Below are positions 1 to 9,787 of a DNA stretch of 64,000 nt, in pieces. The stretch comes from Buchnera aphidicola (Pentalonia nigronervosa) (GTDB lineage: Bacteria; Pseudomonadota; Gammaproteobacteria; Enterobacterales; Enterobacteriaceae). The first letter of the stretch is position 1. The number at the start of each line of letters is the position of its first letter. The stretch is taken from NCBI GenBank assembly GCA_014622685.1, contig CP061275.1, positions 186,001 to 250,000 of the forward strand, written 5' to 3'. The translations under genes were made by a program, and so were the position numbers. The notes below the pieces were generated by a model. The model was not told the origin of the DNA. It searched no databases and saw nothing but the letters and a program-made list of their open reading frames with translations.

Positions 1-80
1 TATTTTATCTATCAAAATAATTTTTTGATATATTTAAATTGATATAATAAAAAAGTATTTATTTATAAAATATAACATAT

Positions 81-108
81 AGCAGTATTAAGTTTGCTTA
101 ATACTGCT
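81..108. terminator. 12-13 bp perfect hairpin, possible terminator
   Basis: AGCAGTATTAAG at 81-92 and its exact reverse complement at 97-108 flank the 4-base loop TTTG, and the bases at 80 and 109 also pair. It lies just beyond the 3' end of the fldA/queF-relic unit, which reads leftward. On the plus strand it is followed after a few bases by ATATTTTTT. A bidirectional terminator is the simplest reading. Which transcript it serves on the left cannot be seen. Confidence 0.5.
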
Positions 109-173
109 ACTTATATTTTTTAACATAAATTATATTAATTAAATAAAATATATCTATTGTCTTGCTATTCTAA

Positions 174-938
174 TTAAATTAGATAAGAAATTGTGTTATT
201 ATGCCAAGGATTAAATCAGTCCGTTCTATACATATATCTTACATATACGCTTTAGTTCATGCGGTTGACACATGTGCTGTCAACGTCAATAAAAATTCGC
301 TCTACGCATGTTTTATGAAAATTGTTATAGATCCTAAAAAATATCAAATAACGCAATAGAGTAGCATGCTCAATTTTTAGTCCAGTATATAATCTTTATG
401 GACATATAATCAGGTTGTTGAGTAATTAGACAAGTAGATTTAAACAAATTAACATACAAATATTCTTTAACTATTGTTCTGTTAGTAGAATTAACAAGAC
501 ATGATTTATTATATTTATATGATATAATATAAATGCTAAAATTATCTGTACAAATTCCATGTAATTCAGATGTGTTGTCATCCTGAATATCATTTAATTT
601 AAATGTTTTAACAAATACTTTACCAATGACATAAGCACCAATATCGTTTTTTAATTTTTAGAAAAATTTATGTAATAAAAAAGTTTTACTTAATAAAACT
701 ATTAACATAAATTAATAAAACTTTTAGATTTAATTATATTAATACTAGTTGAATTGATTGTAATTTTTGAGATAGCAACCTGCGGCGATCCATTTTTATT
801 TAACCACGATAATTTATATATGGTCCAAATATTTTATCCAAGACAAGACGAACGCACGTTATTTTTTTTAACAATTTTTCGATAATGATTTCTAGATATA
901 CTTTTTAAAGAATTAAAATAATTTATCTTTATACACAT
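174..938 (-). pseudogene. queF: queF relic (NADPH-dependent preQ0 reductase)
   Basis: The minus strand from an ATG at 936-938 to a stop at 174-176 carries a decayed copy of QueF, which reduces 7-cyano-7-deazaguanine to preQ1 in queuosine synthesis. Stretches that match E. coli QueF in order include NIWTIYKLSWLNKNGSPQVA, INSTSINIIKSKSF, HGICTDNF, LFKSTCLITQQPDYMSIKI, LLRYLIFFRIYNNFHKTCVE and FNPWHNN. Several in-frame stops interrupt it, for example a TAA just before NIWT, two more in the middle and a TGA after KIIYWTKN. At least one frameshift separates the last segments. The protein cannot be made. Similarity is spread along the whole length, so inactivation looks fairly recent for such an A+T-biased genome. 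It lies directly downstream of fldA on the same strand. Confidence 0.85.
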
Positions 939-996
939 ATTACTTTTTTATATTTTTTAATGATATAAAAATATATGATTTACAATAATTATGTTA

Positions 997-1506
997 TTAT
1001 TGAAAGTGCATAAAAACTTCTTTGATCCATTTAGAAATGCGTTTTTCGGTTTTTTCTGGCTGTCGATCTTCGTCTAATGTTAATCCTAAAAAATAATCTT
1101 TATTAAACAACGCTTTAGAATGTTCAAAATTATATCCCTTTGTTGACCATTTACCAACTATTTTTGCACCATTTTTTTTTAAAATTGCATACAATACACC
1201 CATTGCATCACAAAAATATTCGCTGTAATCTTCTTGATCACCACAACCAAATAATGCTATAGTTTTATTTAAAAATGTCATTTTTTTTAATATAGGTAAA
1301 AAATCATCCCAATCACACTGCACTTCACCATAGTACCAAGTTGGAACTCCAAAAATCAAAAATTGAAAATTTTCAATATCTGCTCTTGTAGAATTACTAA
1401 TATCATATAATATAGAAACGTCTTTTCCTATTTTATTTTGAATTGATTTTGCTATTCTTTCTGTATTTCCAGTATCACTTCCGAAAAAAATACCGATTTT
1501 GTTCAT
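997..1506 (-). CDS. fldA: Flavodoxin 1
   Basis: Small FMN-binding electron carrier that feeds reductive enzymes, in enterobacteria for instance the iron-sulphur and radical-SAM enzymes IspG/IspH and BioB. The 169-residue product has the FMN phosphate loop GSDTGNTE at residues 9-16, the PTWYYGE loop and the ALFGCGDQEDYSEYFCDA segment typical of long-chain flavodoxins. An upstream in-frame TTG exists, but I place the start at ATG 1504-1506. It is preceded by AGGA with a 6-base gap and aligns with the E. coli N-terminus. In E. coli fldA and phr are near neighbours upstream of ybgI and sucA, so the position fits the block order seen here. Confidence 0.96.
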   Translation of the reverse strand: MNKIGIFFGSDTGNTERIAKSIQNKIGKDVSILYDISNSTRADIENFQFLIFGVPTWYYGEVQCDWDDFLPILKKMTFLNKTIALFGCGDQEDYSEYFCDAMGVLYAILKKNGAKIVGKWSTKGYNFEHSKALFNKDYFLGLTLDEDRQPEKTEKRISKWIKEVFMHFQ

Positions 1507-2889
1507 TTTTATTCCTATAGTCAAAACAATCGAAAAATTTACCTTTTACTAAAAAAAATATTTATTTATATAAAATTCATATTTTCAGAAACAATAATTA
1601 TTTAATTAATAAATAATAGTTTTACTATTATCTTAAATGCATAAGAGCATTGTTATAAATATATAAATTCATTCAATATGAGAATTAAGGACATATGCAA
1701 TTACAAAATTTTCTTAAATAAAATATAAAACATAAAAAATATTAAACAAACTGTAATATGTTTTAACATGATCATATTATTTATAAATGTGATTAATTTG
1801 ATCTGATATATATTAAATTTACGTTAAAAATATTTAAATTAATATCAAATTGCAATTTAATTTTTTTATTCTGTGTAAAAAATAATCATAATGTTCATAA
1901 TACATACATATAAAAACATCAAAGCACTTATGTTGTCATTTATAAATAAAAATAAATAAATCATTTAATATATTGTTATTAAATAATACTTTTCTACAAT
2001 ATAAAACAATTATATTATTTATTTTTTGTTTTTTTAATATTACTAGTATTTTTAATAAAAATTATTTTTTATGTTGATCTTTTCTATTTTATCTATTTAT
2101 GGAATTATATATTCTGCAAAATTGTTTATTTGAAATTAAAATTATATCATCGGTAATATAATTATATTATCAAAGTAAAATGCAGTAGTTTAATAGTTTT
2201 CATAATAAATTTTTTAAATTCTTAAAACAGATAATAATTTGAAAAAACTGTATATCTAAACTTTTTAAATTCAATTAAATTTAATTAAAATGCAAATATT
2301 AGTAAATATCATGGATGTTAATTAAATATGTGCAATAAGTATTTTTAAATGTGTATTAATTTTTAAAAAATATTTTATTGTTAAAGGATTAATAATATGT
2401 GATATCAAAAATATTATTGAATAATATCACATTGATATAATGTTTAAAATTATTTAAAATTAATAATTAAATTTGACGAAAACGCGTATTTGTTAATCAT
2501 AGAAATTATATTTTTTACTAAAATCATACAACTATTCATTAGTTGTTTGCTTAAAAAATAAGAAAATTTTAATTATAAAATACATATTCATAAAGATTGT
2601 TAAAATAATTAATTTTACAATTTATGATGTAAAAAAAATAAGTTTTATAGCATACACAAATCTTCTTTCATAGAAAACATTCTATATAAATTCATTAATA
2701 TATTAGGTATGTTTTCGAGTTTATAATATATTTCGCTTAAAAATATATTTGATCATTGTATCTACATGTCATATGATTAGTTGAAAAAATATCACTACAT
2801 TTATTTTCTAAATCAACAAAAAACTAGAGAAAAAATATTATTAAATTTAACTCACATTAAGATAAAAATATAAAAATAAGTGAAAATAC
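1507..2889. other. 1.4 kb eroded non-coding stretch
   Basis: No reading frame of useful length is present on either strand, and the sequence is extremely A+T-rich with scattered short palindromes. One example is ATGTGATAT at 2397-2405 paired with ATATCACAT at 2424-2432. The gene expected between fldA and ybgI from E. coli order is the DNA photolyase phr, about 1.4 kb long. A short run near 2478-2545 reads like degenerate NRLRMI..FL.K on the plus strand, but this is too weak to call. I regard the stretch as a probable, nearly erased gene of this kind plus the fldA promoter region. Confidence 0.4.
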
Positions 2890-3633
2890 ATGCAAAATTT
2901 TCTTTTGGAAAAAATCATCAATAAAAAACTAGATTCTAAGAAATATAGTGATATTGTACCTAATGGTTTACAAATTGAAGGAGAAAAAACAATAAAAAAA
3001 ATTGTTGTTGGTGTAACTGCATGCCAGGAACTATTAAATAAAGCATTAATTTTTCATGCAAATACTATAATAGTACATCATGGTTATTTTTGGAAAAACG
3101 AACCACAATGTATACATAATATGAAAAGAATAAGATTAAAAACAATACTTTCACACAATATTAATCTATATAGCTGGCATTTACCGTTGGATATGCATCC
3201 AAAATTAGGAAATAACGCACAAATAGCCAATAAATTAAATATTTCTTTACAAGGTAAAATTTTACCATATGTATTTTGGGGAACAGTAAAAAAACGGATT
3301 ACTGGTTTTGAACTAGCGCGTATAATACAAAAAGAATTTAAAAAAAAACCTATACACATACACGAAAATGCTCCATTATACATTAAACGTATTGCTTGGT
3401 GCAGTGGCAGGGGTCAAAATTTTATAAATCAAGCGCATACATTTGGAATCGATGCTTTTTTATCTGGCGAAATTTCAGAAGAAACAACTCATATCGCACG
3501 AGAATTAGGTATGCATTTCTTTTCGATAGGGCATCATGCTACTGAGAGGGATGGTATTAAATCTCTTGGTATTTGGTTGCGAAAAAAACATCATCTTGAT
3601 GTAACATTTGTTGATATTCATAATCCTGCATGA
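2890..3633 (+). CDS. ybgI: NIF3-like dinuclear metal-binding protein YbgI
   Basis: The product has 247 residues, the same length as E. coli YbgI, and aligns end to end (YSDIVPNGLQIEGE near the N-terminus, DVTFVDIHNPA at the C-terminus). The dimetal site motifs are visible: HH at residues 63-64 in IIVHHGYFW, the WHLPLDMH segment and GHHATERDG near the C-terminus. The family forms toroidal hexamers with two metals per subunit. A role as a GTP cyclohydrolase I type 2 homolog or in repair of oxidised substrates has been suggested, but the physiological function is unsettled. The ATG at 2890 has only a weak upstream purine run. It sits upstream of sucA as in E. coli. Confidence 0.93.
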   Translation: MQNFLLEKIINKKLDSKKYSDIVPNGLQIEGEKTIKKIVVGVTACQELLNKALIFHANTIIVHHGYFWKNEPQCIHNMKRIRLKTILSHNINLYSWHLPLDMHPKLGNNAQIANKLNISLQGKILPYVFWGTVKKRITGFELARIIQKEFKKKPIHIHENAPLYIKRIAWCSGRGQNFINQAHTFGIDAFLSGEISEETTHIARELGMHFFSIGHHATERDGIKSLGIWLRKKHHLDVTFVDIHNPA

Positions 3634-3700
3634 TTTTTTTATTTAAAAATACATGTTTATAAAAATAATAATTCAATTATTTAAAAAATAAATTGTATTG

Positions 3701-3729
3701 TTAACATTGCTAAAAATAAGCAATGTTAA
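3701..3729. terminator. 11-bp perfect hairpin after ybgI
   Basis: TTAACATTGCT (3701-3711) and AGCAATGTTAA (3719-3729) form a perfect stem around a 7-base A-rich loop. It lies about 70 bases after the ybgI stop and ahead of the sucA promoter candidate. It is probably a terminator separating the two transcripts, although the following T-run is poor. Confidence 0.5.
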
Positions 3730-3769
3730 ATATAAAAATGTATAAATATTTTTATAAAAAAACATTTTC

Positions 3770-3798
3770 TTGAGAATTTATCAAAAAACTCTTATAAA
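3770..3798 (+). promoter_or_regulatory. Sigma-70-like promoter of sucAB
   Basis: TTGAGA at 3770-3775 and TATAAA at 3793-3798 are separated by exactly 17 bases, about 64 bases upstream of the sucA ATG. It is among the better -35/-10 pairs seen in the window. In this A+T-rich background chance matches are frequent, so support is moderate. Confidence 0.45.
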
Positions 3799-3861
3799 TT
3801 AAGCAATTATTCCACTCGCTAATTTTTATGTTATTTAAATAAAAAACACTTTTTAAAAAAT

Positions 3862-6618
3862 ATGAATAATATTAATAGTAAAAATCATTGGTTACGCACA
3901 TCCTGGTTGTCAGGGATAAATCAAAATTATATAGAAGAAATATATAAAAATTTTTTAACAAATCCACAATCCGTACATGTTAAATGGCGTTCTATTTTTA
4001 CAAACATGGAAAAAAATGCAGAAAATATGCATTTTTCAAAAAATATAAATTGTGACGTTAATGTTTCAAATAAAAATATCGAAAACATCTTAAATCAAAA
4101 AATTAATTGTATTATTCATGCATTTCGAACATATGGATATCAATTGTCTTCAATTGACCCTCTGAAAATGGATAAAAAGAAAGATGTATTAGAATTAAAA
4201 CTTTCATTTTATAATTTACAAAAAACAGAATTATATAAAATTGTTAAAAAAAAATTTGATAATAGTTCTATGTTTAACATGAATGTTTTAAGCATGTATA
4301 AATTTTTATATAAAACATACTGTGGTTCTATCGGATTTGAGTACATGTATATTGATGATTCGTCAGAAAAAAATTGGATCTCAAACTATATAGAATCTTT
4401 TTTTTGTGAAAATTCTTTAAGTGATGCAGAAAAAATAAACTTTTTAAACGAAATAACCTATGCAGAGACGTTAGAAACATATTTAGGAAAAAAATTTCCT
4501 GGAATTAAACGATTTTCTTTAGAAGGAGCAGAAATATTAATTCCAATACTACATGAAACCATTAGATATGCAAAAAATAATAATATAAATAAAATATTTT
4601 TAGGTATGGCGCACCGGGGTAGATTAAATGTACTAGTGAACATTCTGAATAAAAATCCAAAAGTGTTATTTGATGAATTTTCAAACATTAATATTATTAA
4701 AAATTACAGTGGTGATGTAAAATACCATATGGGCGGAGCCGTAAAAATACAAGATGGAAAAGAAATCGTTCTATATTTAGCATGTAATCCATCTCATTTA
4801 GAAATAATTAATCCAGTTGTTTCTGGATTAGCTCGTTCATGTACAGATATTTTATGTTTAGAAAAAAATCAAATTTTACCAATTAATATTCATGGTGACG
4901 CATCAGTTATCGGACAAGGAGTAATGCAAGAAACACTAAATTTATCACAAACAGACGGTTATAAAACAGGTGGAACCGTTCATATTATTATTAATAATCA
5001 AATTGGATTTACCACGTCAAATCCAAAAAATTTACGTTCCAGCAAATATTGTACAGATATTGCAAAAATTATACAAGCACCTGTATTTCATGTAAATTCA
5101 GACGATGTAGAAGCATCAATTTTTGTAATAAGATTAGCTCTTGCATTTAGAAAAAAATTTAACAAAGATGTCTTTATAGATTTAGTCTGTTATAGACGTC
5201 ATGGACATAATGAAATAGACGAACCTTTTGTTACACAACCAATTATGTATAAAAAAATCAATAATCACGCTACTTTAAGAGAAATATACAATAATATATT
5301 AATTGCTAAAAATTTAATTACATCAGATTATAATAAAAATGTTCAAAACAAATACCTTGATAAATTAGATAACGGAATCAATATCTTTAAAAAAAATGAG
5401 TATATTGATTTACAAGACGCAATTGTAAAATTAAATGATCGAAAAAATAACATTGTGCAATCATTAAATCTCTCAAATATTCAAAATTTATCTTATAAGA
5501 TAAACACTCTTCCCGAGCATATCGATATACACCATCGAGTACAAAAAATTTATCAAGACAGATTAGAAATGGGACAGGGTCAACGATTATTTGATTGGGG
5601 CGCAGCAGAAACATTAGCTTATGCTACAATTCTTCAATCAGGTGCGTCTTGTCGTTTGTCTGGAGAAGATATTAGTCGAGGCACATTTTTTCATCGTCAT
5701 ATTTTTATTCATGATCAAAGCAACGGTACTATTTATATTCCATTAAAACATATTAGCTCAGAGCAGGGGCGATTTCAAATTTGGGATTCTGTTTTATCAG
5801 AAGAAGCAGTATTAGCTTTCGAATATGGTTATTCTTTGTTATCTTCTTCAACGTTAACTATTTGGGAAGCTCAATTTGGCGATTTTTCTAATGGAGCACA
5901 AATTGTTATTGATCAATTCATTAGTTCTGGAAAACAAAAATGGAATCAAAATTCAAATTTAGTGTTGCTTTTACCTCATGGTTATGAAGGTCAAGGTCCT
6001 GAACATTCTTCTGCAAGAATTGAAAGATTTCTGCAATTATGCGCAGAAAAAAACATGAAGATATGCATTCCTACAGTATCGTCGCAAATATTTCACATTT
6101 TAAGGCAACAAATATTTAAAAAAATTTGTAAACCTTTAATTATTATGACTCCAAAGTCTTTACTAAGACATCCTATGTCTAGTTCTTCTTTGCAAGATAT
6201 TGTATATGGAAAATTTTATAAAGTTATTGATGAAATAGATAAATTTGAAAAATCAAATACTCGATTAATTTTTTGTTCTGGGAAAATATACTATGATTTG
6301 TTAATTATGCGTCGTAAAAAAAACATTCATAATGTTATCATAATACGTATTGAACAACTATATCCATTTCCATATGTAGAAATTGCAAAAATTGTAAAAA
6401 AATACTCTTATGTAAAAGAATATGTATGGTGTCAAGAAGAACCATATAACCAAGGTATGTGGAGTTATATTAAAGAGTATTTAATAGAAGTTTTACCATC
6501 TCACACTTCTTTAAAGTATATTGGCCGATCTGCTTCTGCTGCATCTGCAGTAGGTCATTTATGTATTCATAAAAAACAACAAGAACAATTAATTAACAAT
6601 GCATTAAATATATCATAA
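3862..6618 (+). CDS. sucA: 2-oxoglutarate dehydrogenase E1 component
   Basis: Thiamine-diphosphate-dependent E1 subunit that decarboxylates 2-oxoglutarate and passes the succinyl group to the lipoyl arm of SucB. It has 918 residues against 933 in E. coli. Family landmarks are in order: the short N-terminal helix region (WLSGINQNYIEEIY), LGMAHRGRLNVLVNIL, the cofactor-binding HGDASVIGQGVMQETLN segment, the C-terminal transketolase-like domain with LSGEDISRGTFFHRH and SEQGRFQIWDSVLSEEAVLA, and a final YIGRSASAASAVGH. It overlaps no neighbour and is followed 18 bases later by sucB. No strong ribosome-binding site precedes the ATG. No sucCD or sdh genes accompany it, consistent with a broken TCA cycle. 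Confidence 0.97.
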   Translation: MNNINSKNHWLRTSWLSGINQNYIEEIYKNFLTNPQSVHVKWRSIFTNMEKNAENMHFSKNINCDVNVSNKNIENILNQKINCIIHAFRTYGYQLSSIDPLKMDKKKDVLELKLSFYNLQKTELYKIVKKKFDNSSMFNMNVLSMYKFLYKTYCGSIGFEYMYIDDSSEKNWISNYIESFFCENSLSDAEKINFLNEITYAETLETYLGKKFPGIKRFSLEGAEILIPILHETIRYAKNNNINKIFLGMAHRGRLNVLVNILNKNPKVLFDEFSNINIIKNYSGDVKYHMGGAVKIQDGKEIVLYLACNPSHLEIINPVVSGLARSCTDILCLEKNQILPINIHGDASVIGQGVMQETLNLSQTDGYKTGGTVHIIINNQIGFTTSNPKNLRSSKYCTDIAKIIQAPVFHVNSDDVEASIFVIRLALAFRKKFNKDVFIDLVCYRRHGHNEIDEPFVTQPIMYKKINNHATLREIYNNILIAKNLITSDYNKNVQNKYLDKLDNGINIFKKNEYIDLQDAIVKLNDRKNNIVQSLNLSNIQNLSYKINTLPEHIDIHHRVQKIYQDRLEMGQGQRLFDWGAAETLAYATILQSGASCRLSGEDISRGTFFHRHIFIHDQSNGTIYIPLKHISSEQGRFQIWDSVLSEEAVLAFEYGYSLLSSSTLTIWEAQFGDFSNGAQIVIDQFISSGKQKWNQNSNLVLLLPHGYEGQGPEHSSARIERFLQLCAEKNMKICIPTVSSQIFHILRQQIFKKICKPLIIMTPKSLLRHPMSSSSLQDIVYGKFYKVIDEIDKFEKSNTRLIFCSGKIYYDLLIMRRKKNIHNVIIIRIEQLYPFPYVEIAKIVKKYSYVKEYVWCQEEPYNQGMWSYIKEYLIEVLPSHTSLKYIGRSASAASAVGHLCIHKKQQEQLINNALNIS

Positions 6619-6636
6619 TATAAAGTAGGATAAAAC

Positions 6637-7872
6637 ATGAAAACTATTAATATTCTTGTTCCAGATTTGCCAGAATCTGTTAATAACGCTACAGTATCAA
6701 AATGGCATAAAACAATTGGAAGTGAAATATATAGAAATGATAATATAGTGGATATTGAAACTGATAAAATAATGTTGGCAGTATCATCTCCTTGTAATGG
6801 TATATTGATAAAAATTTTCGAAAAGGAAGGAGAAATCGTTCAATCACAACAAATACTTGGCATAATTCAAAAAAAAAATAATATTTTAGATACAACACAA
6901 ACAAATACAATAAATATTACTAAAAAAAATGTAGAAGATTTAACAACAACAAACAAACAAAAACATAATTTAGATAAAAACAATTATTATAATAGCCCCT
7001 CCATAAGACGATTAAAAAACATTAAAAACGCGAAACGTGTTTCAATCGAAAAGACAAAAAATAAAGCAGATATTAAAAACTTACATGTTTCAAATACCAT
7101 TCAACAAAATTCAGAAAGTAACGCATCTAAAAATCTTTTTTTCAATACCAATAATCATAATATTATAAATAACATGTTTGAAAAACGAGTAAAAATGACC
7201 AGATTACGACAAAGAATCGCGGAACGGTTATTAGAAAGTCAAAAAAACACTGCTATGTTAACAACGTTTAATGAAGTTAACATGCAATCAATAATGCTTT
7301 TAAGAAAAAAATACGGTGAAATTTTTCAAAAAAAACATGGTATACGAATGGGTTTTATGCCATTTTATGTGAAATCTGTTGTTTATGCGTTAAAAAAATT
7401 TCCAGAAATAAATGCTTATATCGATAAAACCGATATAGTTTATTATAAAAATTTTGATATTAATATTGCTATTTCTACTCCAAGAGGATTAATTGCTCCT
7501 GTTCTAAAAAATGCTGATAGTATGTCTATGGCTGAAATAGAAAAAAAAATACAGGAATTTTCTATTAAAGGATTCGAAAATAATATTCACATAAACGAGC
7601 TTACAGGTGGAAACTTTACAATAACTAATGGAGGAGTTTTTGGTGCATTACTATCTACCCCAATTATTAATCCTCCTCAAACAGCAATATTAGGTATACA
7701 TTTAATTCATGATCGTCCAATGGCAGTTAATGGAAAAATTACTATTCTTCCGATGATGTATTTAGCGTTATCCTATGATCATCGCTTAATTGATGGAAAA
7801 GAATCTATAAATTTTTTATCTACAATTAAAAATATATTAGAAGATTTTAATCGCATTTTAATTGATGTTTAA
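6637..7872 (+). CDS. sucB: Dihydrolipoyl succinyltransferase (E2)
   Basis: Core E2 subunit of the 2-oxoglutarate dehydrogenase complex. The 411-residue protein has an N-terminal lipoyl domain with the lipoylated lysine at about K44 in DIETDKIML. A lysine- and asparagine-rich linker follows, containing a short peripheral-subunit-binding domain (SPSIRRLKN) around residue 112. The C-terminal acyltransferase domain ends with the active-site motif SYDHRLIDGKE. An AGGA ribosome-binding site precedes the ATG, and the 18-base gap to sucA indicates one operon. The E3 subunit (lpd) is not in this window. The linker has drifted to Asn/Lys codons but the domain order is intact. Confidence 0.96.
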   Translation: MKTINILVPDLPESVNNATVSKWHKTIGSEIYRNDNIVDIETDKIMLAVSSPCNGILIKIFEKEGEIVQSQQILGIIQKKNNILDTTQTNTINITKKNVEDLTTTNKQKHNLDKNNYYNSPSIRRLKNIKNAKRVSIEKTKNKADIKNLHVSNTIQQNSESNASKNLFFNTNNHNIINNMFEKRVKMTRLRQRIAERLLESQKNTAMLTTFNEVNMQSIMLLRKKYGEIFQKKHGIRMGFMPFYVKSVVYALKKFPEINAYIDKTDIVYYKNFDINIAISTPRGLIAPVLKNADSMSMAEIEKKIQEFSIKGFENNIHINELTGGNFTITNGGVFGALLSTPIINPPQTAILGIHLIHDRPMAVNGKITILPMMYLALSYDHRLIDGKESINFLSTIKNILEDFNRILIDV

Positions 7873-7975
7873 AAAATAATTAACTTTTTATAATAAGAAC
7901 ATATATCTATTTTAAAAATATCATTATATGAATATATAAATATTTTTATAACAGTAAAAATTAATTAGGACAAAC

Positions 7976-8671
7976 ATGAAAAATATCAAATTAGTTTTAA
8001 TCAGACATGGAGAAAGTCAATGGAATCAATTAAATAAGTTTACTGGATGGCATGATATAAAATTAACTACAAAAGGCAAACAAGAAGCTAAATCTTCCGC
8101 TATACTACTGAAAAATAAAAATTTTTTTTTTGATTTAGCTTATACATCCGTATTAAAAAGAGCAATATATACTTTAAGATATATTTTAGACGAATTAGAC
8201 CAATCTTGGTTATCTGTAAATAAATCATGGCGTTTAAACGAAAGACACTATGGAGCATTAGAAGGACTAAACAAAGATGCCGTTGCTGTAAAATATGGAA
8301 TAAAACAAGTTACATTATGGCGTAGAAGCTTTGACGTTGTTCCGCCACAAATTAAAATTACAGATAAGCGATTCCCAGGTTTTAATAAATGTTATTCTCA
8401 TTTGAAAATTAAAAATATTCCATTAGGAGAAAGTTTAGAACTGACTGAAAAACGTGTTGTTCCTTATTGGAAAGAGGTTATTTTTCCTCAACTAAAAAAA
8501 AATAAAAATATATTAATTGTTGCACACGGAAACTCTTTGCGTGCACTAATGAAATATTTAAATAACATAAACAACCACGACATTATAGATCTAAACATTC
8601 CTACTGCTATTCCTATTATTTTAGAATTTAATGAGAATTATGAACCAATTAAATGGTACTATTTAAAATAA
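7976..8671 (+). CDS. gpmA: 2,3-bisphosphoglycerate-dependent phosphoglycerate mutase
   Basis: Interconverts 3- and 2-phosphoglycerate in glycolysis. The phosphohistidine motif LIRHGESQWNQ has its catalytic His at residue 11, and the later LIVAHGNSLRAL segment supplies the second His. The LNERHYGALEGLNK signature of the dPGM family is present. At 231 residues it lacks roughly the last 19 residues of the 250-residue E. coli enzyme, ending at EPIKWYYLK. That tail is flexible in the family, so activity is expected. AGGA lies 6 bases before the ATG. It sits between sucB and pfkA, away from its E. coli neighbours. Confidence 0.96.
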   Translation: MKNIKLVLIRHGESQWNQLNKFTGWHDIKLTTKGKQEAKSSAILLKNKNFFFDLAYTSVLKRAIYTLRYILDELDQSWLSVNKSWRLNERHYGALEGLNKDAVAVKYGIKQVTLWRRSFDVVPPQIKITDKRFPGFNKCYSHLKIKNIPLGESLELTEKRVVPYWKEVIFPQLKKNKNILIVAHGNSLRALMKYLNNINNHDIIDLNIPTAIPIILEFNENYEPIKWYYLK

Positions 8672-8824
8672 TTTAAAAATTTTATGACATTAAAAAATAT
8701 AAATTATATTTATGTATAACATTTTATACATATTTTTTTAATCATTTTTAAAATACAAGTTCCAAATATTATTAATTATAGTAAAAAACAAAAAATATAT
8801 TTTACGCAGTTAAAAGAGATGCGC

Positions 8825-9787
8825 ATGATTAAGAAGATCGGAGTATTGACTAGTGGAGGTGATGCTCCAGGAATGAATGCTGCTATTCGCGGAGTAGTAA
8901 GAACAGCGCTTAGAGAAAAATTAGAAGTATTTGGTATTTATGACGGATACTTAGGTTTATATGAAAATCGCATGATTAATCTTGATCGATACAGCGTTTC
9001 CGATGTAATTAACCGAGGAGGAACATTTCTGGGATCAGCACGATTTTCTGACTTTTGCAAACATGAAATACGTTCTATTGCAATTGAAAATATAAAAGCA
9101 AGATGCATAGACGCTCTTGTTATTATTGGAGGAGACGGATCTTATATAGGAGCTCAAAAACTTACTGATATGCATGTTCCATGCATAGGTATACCAGGCA
9201 CTATAGATAATGATGTATCAGGAACGGACTATACAATCGGTTATTTTACAGCTTTGGAAACAGTTGTAGAAGCTATTGACCGATTACGCGATACCTCTTC
9301 TTCACATCAACGTATTTCTATTGTAGAAGTTATGGGAAGATATTGTGGAGATTTAACATTAGCAGCAGCAATTGCAGGAGGATGCGAATTTATTGTATTA
9401 CCTGAAATAAACTATTCTAGAAAGGAACTGGTTATGGAAATTAAAAAAAGCATAAAAAAAGGGAAAAAACATGCCATTGTTGCAATAACAGAATATATTT
9501 GCGATGTCGAAAAATTAGCAAAATATATAGAAAAAAAAACACAACGAGAAACTCGAGCTACTATTTTAGGTCATATTCAACGTGGTGGCGCTCCTGTTGC
9601 ATATGATCGTATATTAGCATCTAGAATGGGTGCGTACGCTGTTGAGTTATTAGTCAATGGTCATCAGGGTAAATGTGTCGGTATAAACAATGATAAAATG
9701 GTTTGTAATGATATTACAAATACATTACAGGGAATGAAACGTATTTTTAAAAAAGATTGGTTAAATATTGCTAAAAAATTATACTAA
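8825..9787 (+). CDS. pfkA: ATP-dependent 6-phosphofructokinase
   Basis: Commits fructose 6-phosphate to glycolysis. The 320-residue protein carries VLTSGGDAPGMNAAIRG for ATP binding, the catalytic GTIDNDVSGTDYTIG loop, EVMGRYCGDL for fructose 6-phosphate and the C-terminal HIQRGG motif. Two ATGs lie six bases apart. I choose the second, at 8825, because the AGAG at 8815-8818 abuts the first ATG but is well spaced from the second, and the second gives the E. coli N-terminus MIKKIGVLTSGGD. A G+C-rich hairpin follows the stop. Confidence 0.97.
   Translation: MIKKIGVLTSGGDAPGMNAAIRGVVRTALREKLEVFGIYDGYLGLYENRMINLDRYSVSDVINRGGTFLGSARFSDFCKHEIRSIAIENIKARCIDALVIIGGDGSYIGAQKLTDMHVPCIGIPGTIDNDVSGTDYTIGYFTALETVVEAIDRLRDTSSSHQRISIVEVMGRYCGDLTLAAAIAGGCEFIVLPEINYSRKELVMEIKKSIKKGKKHAIVAITEYICDVEKLAKYIEKKTQRETRATILGHIQRGGAPVAYDRILASRMGAYAVELLVNGHQGKCVGINNDKMVCNDITNTLQGMKRIFKKDWLNIAKKLY

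Noticed and set aside
201..359. Plus-strand 52-codon frame beginning MPRIKSVRSIHIS
   Set aside because: It is the reverse shadow of the queF relic. The minus strand here matches QueF (CVERIF, FNPWHNN) and the plus frame has no ribosome-binding site.
2478..2545. phr relic from an NRLRMI..FLVK-like run
   Set aside because: Only a few residues agree, stops interrupt it and the context around it does not match, so it was not called as a pseudogene.
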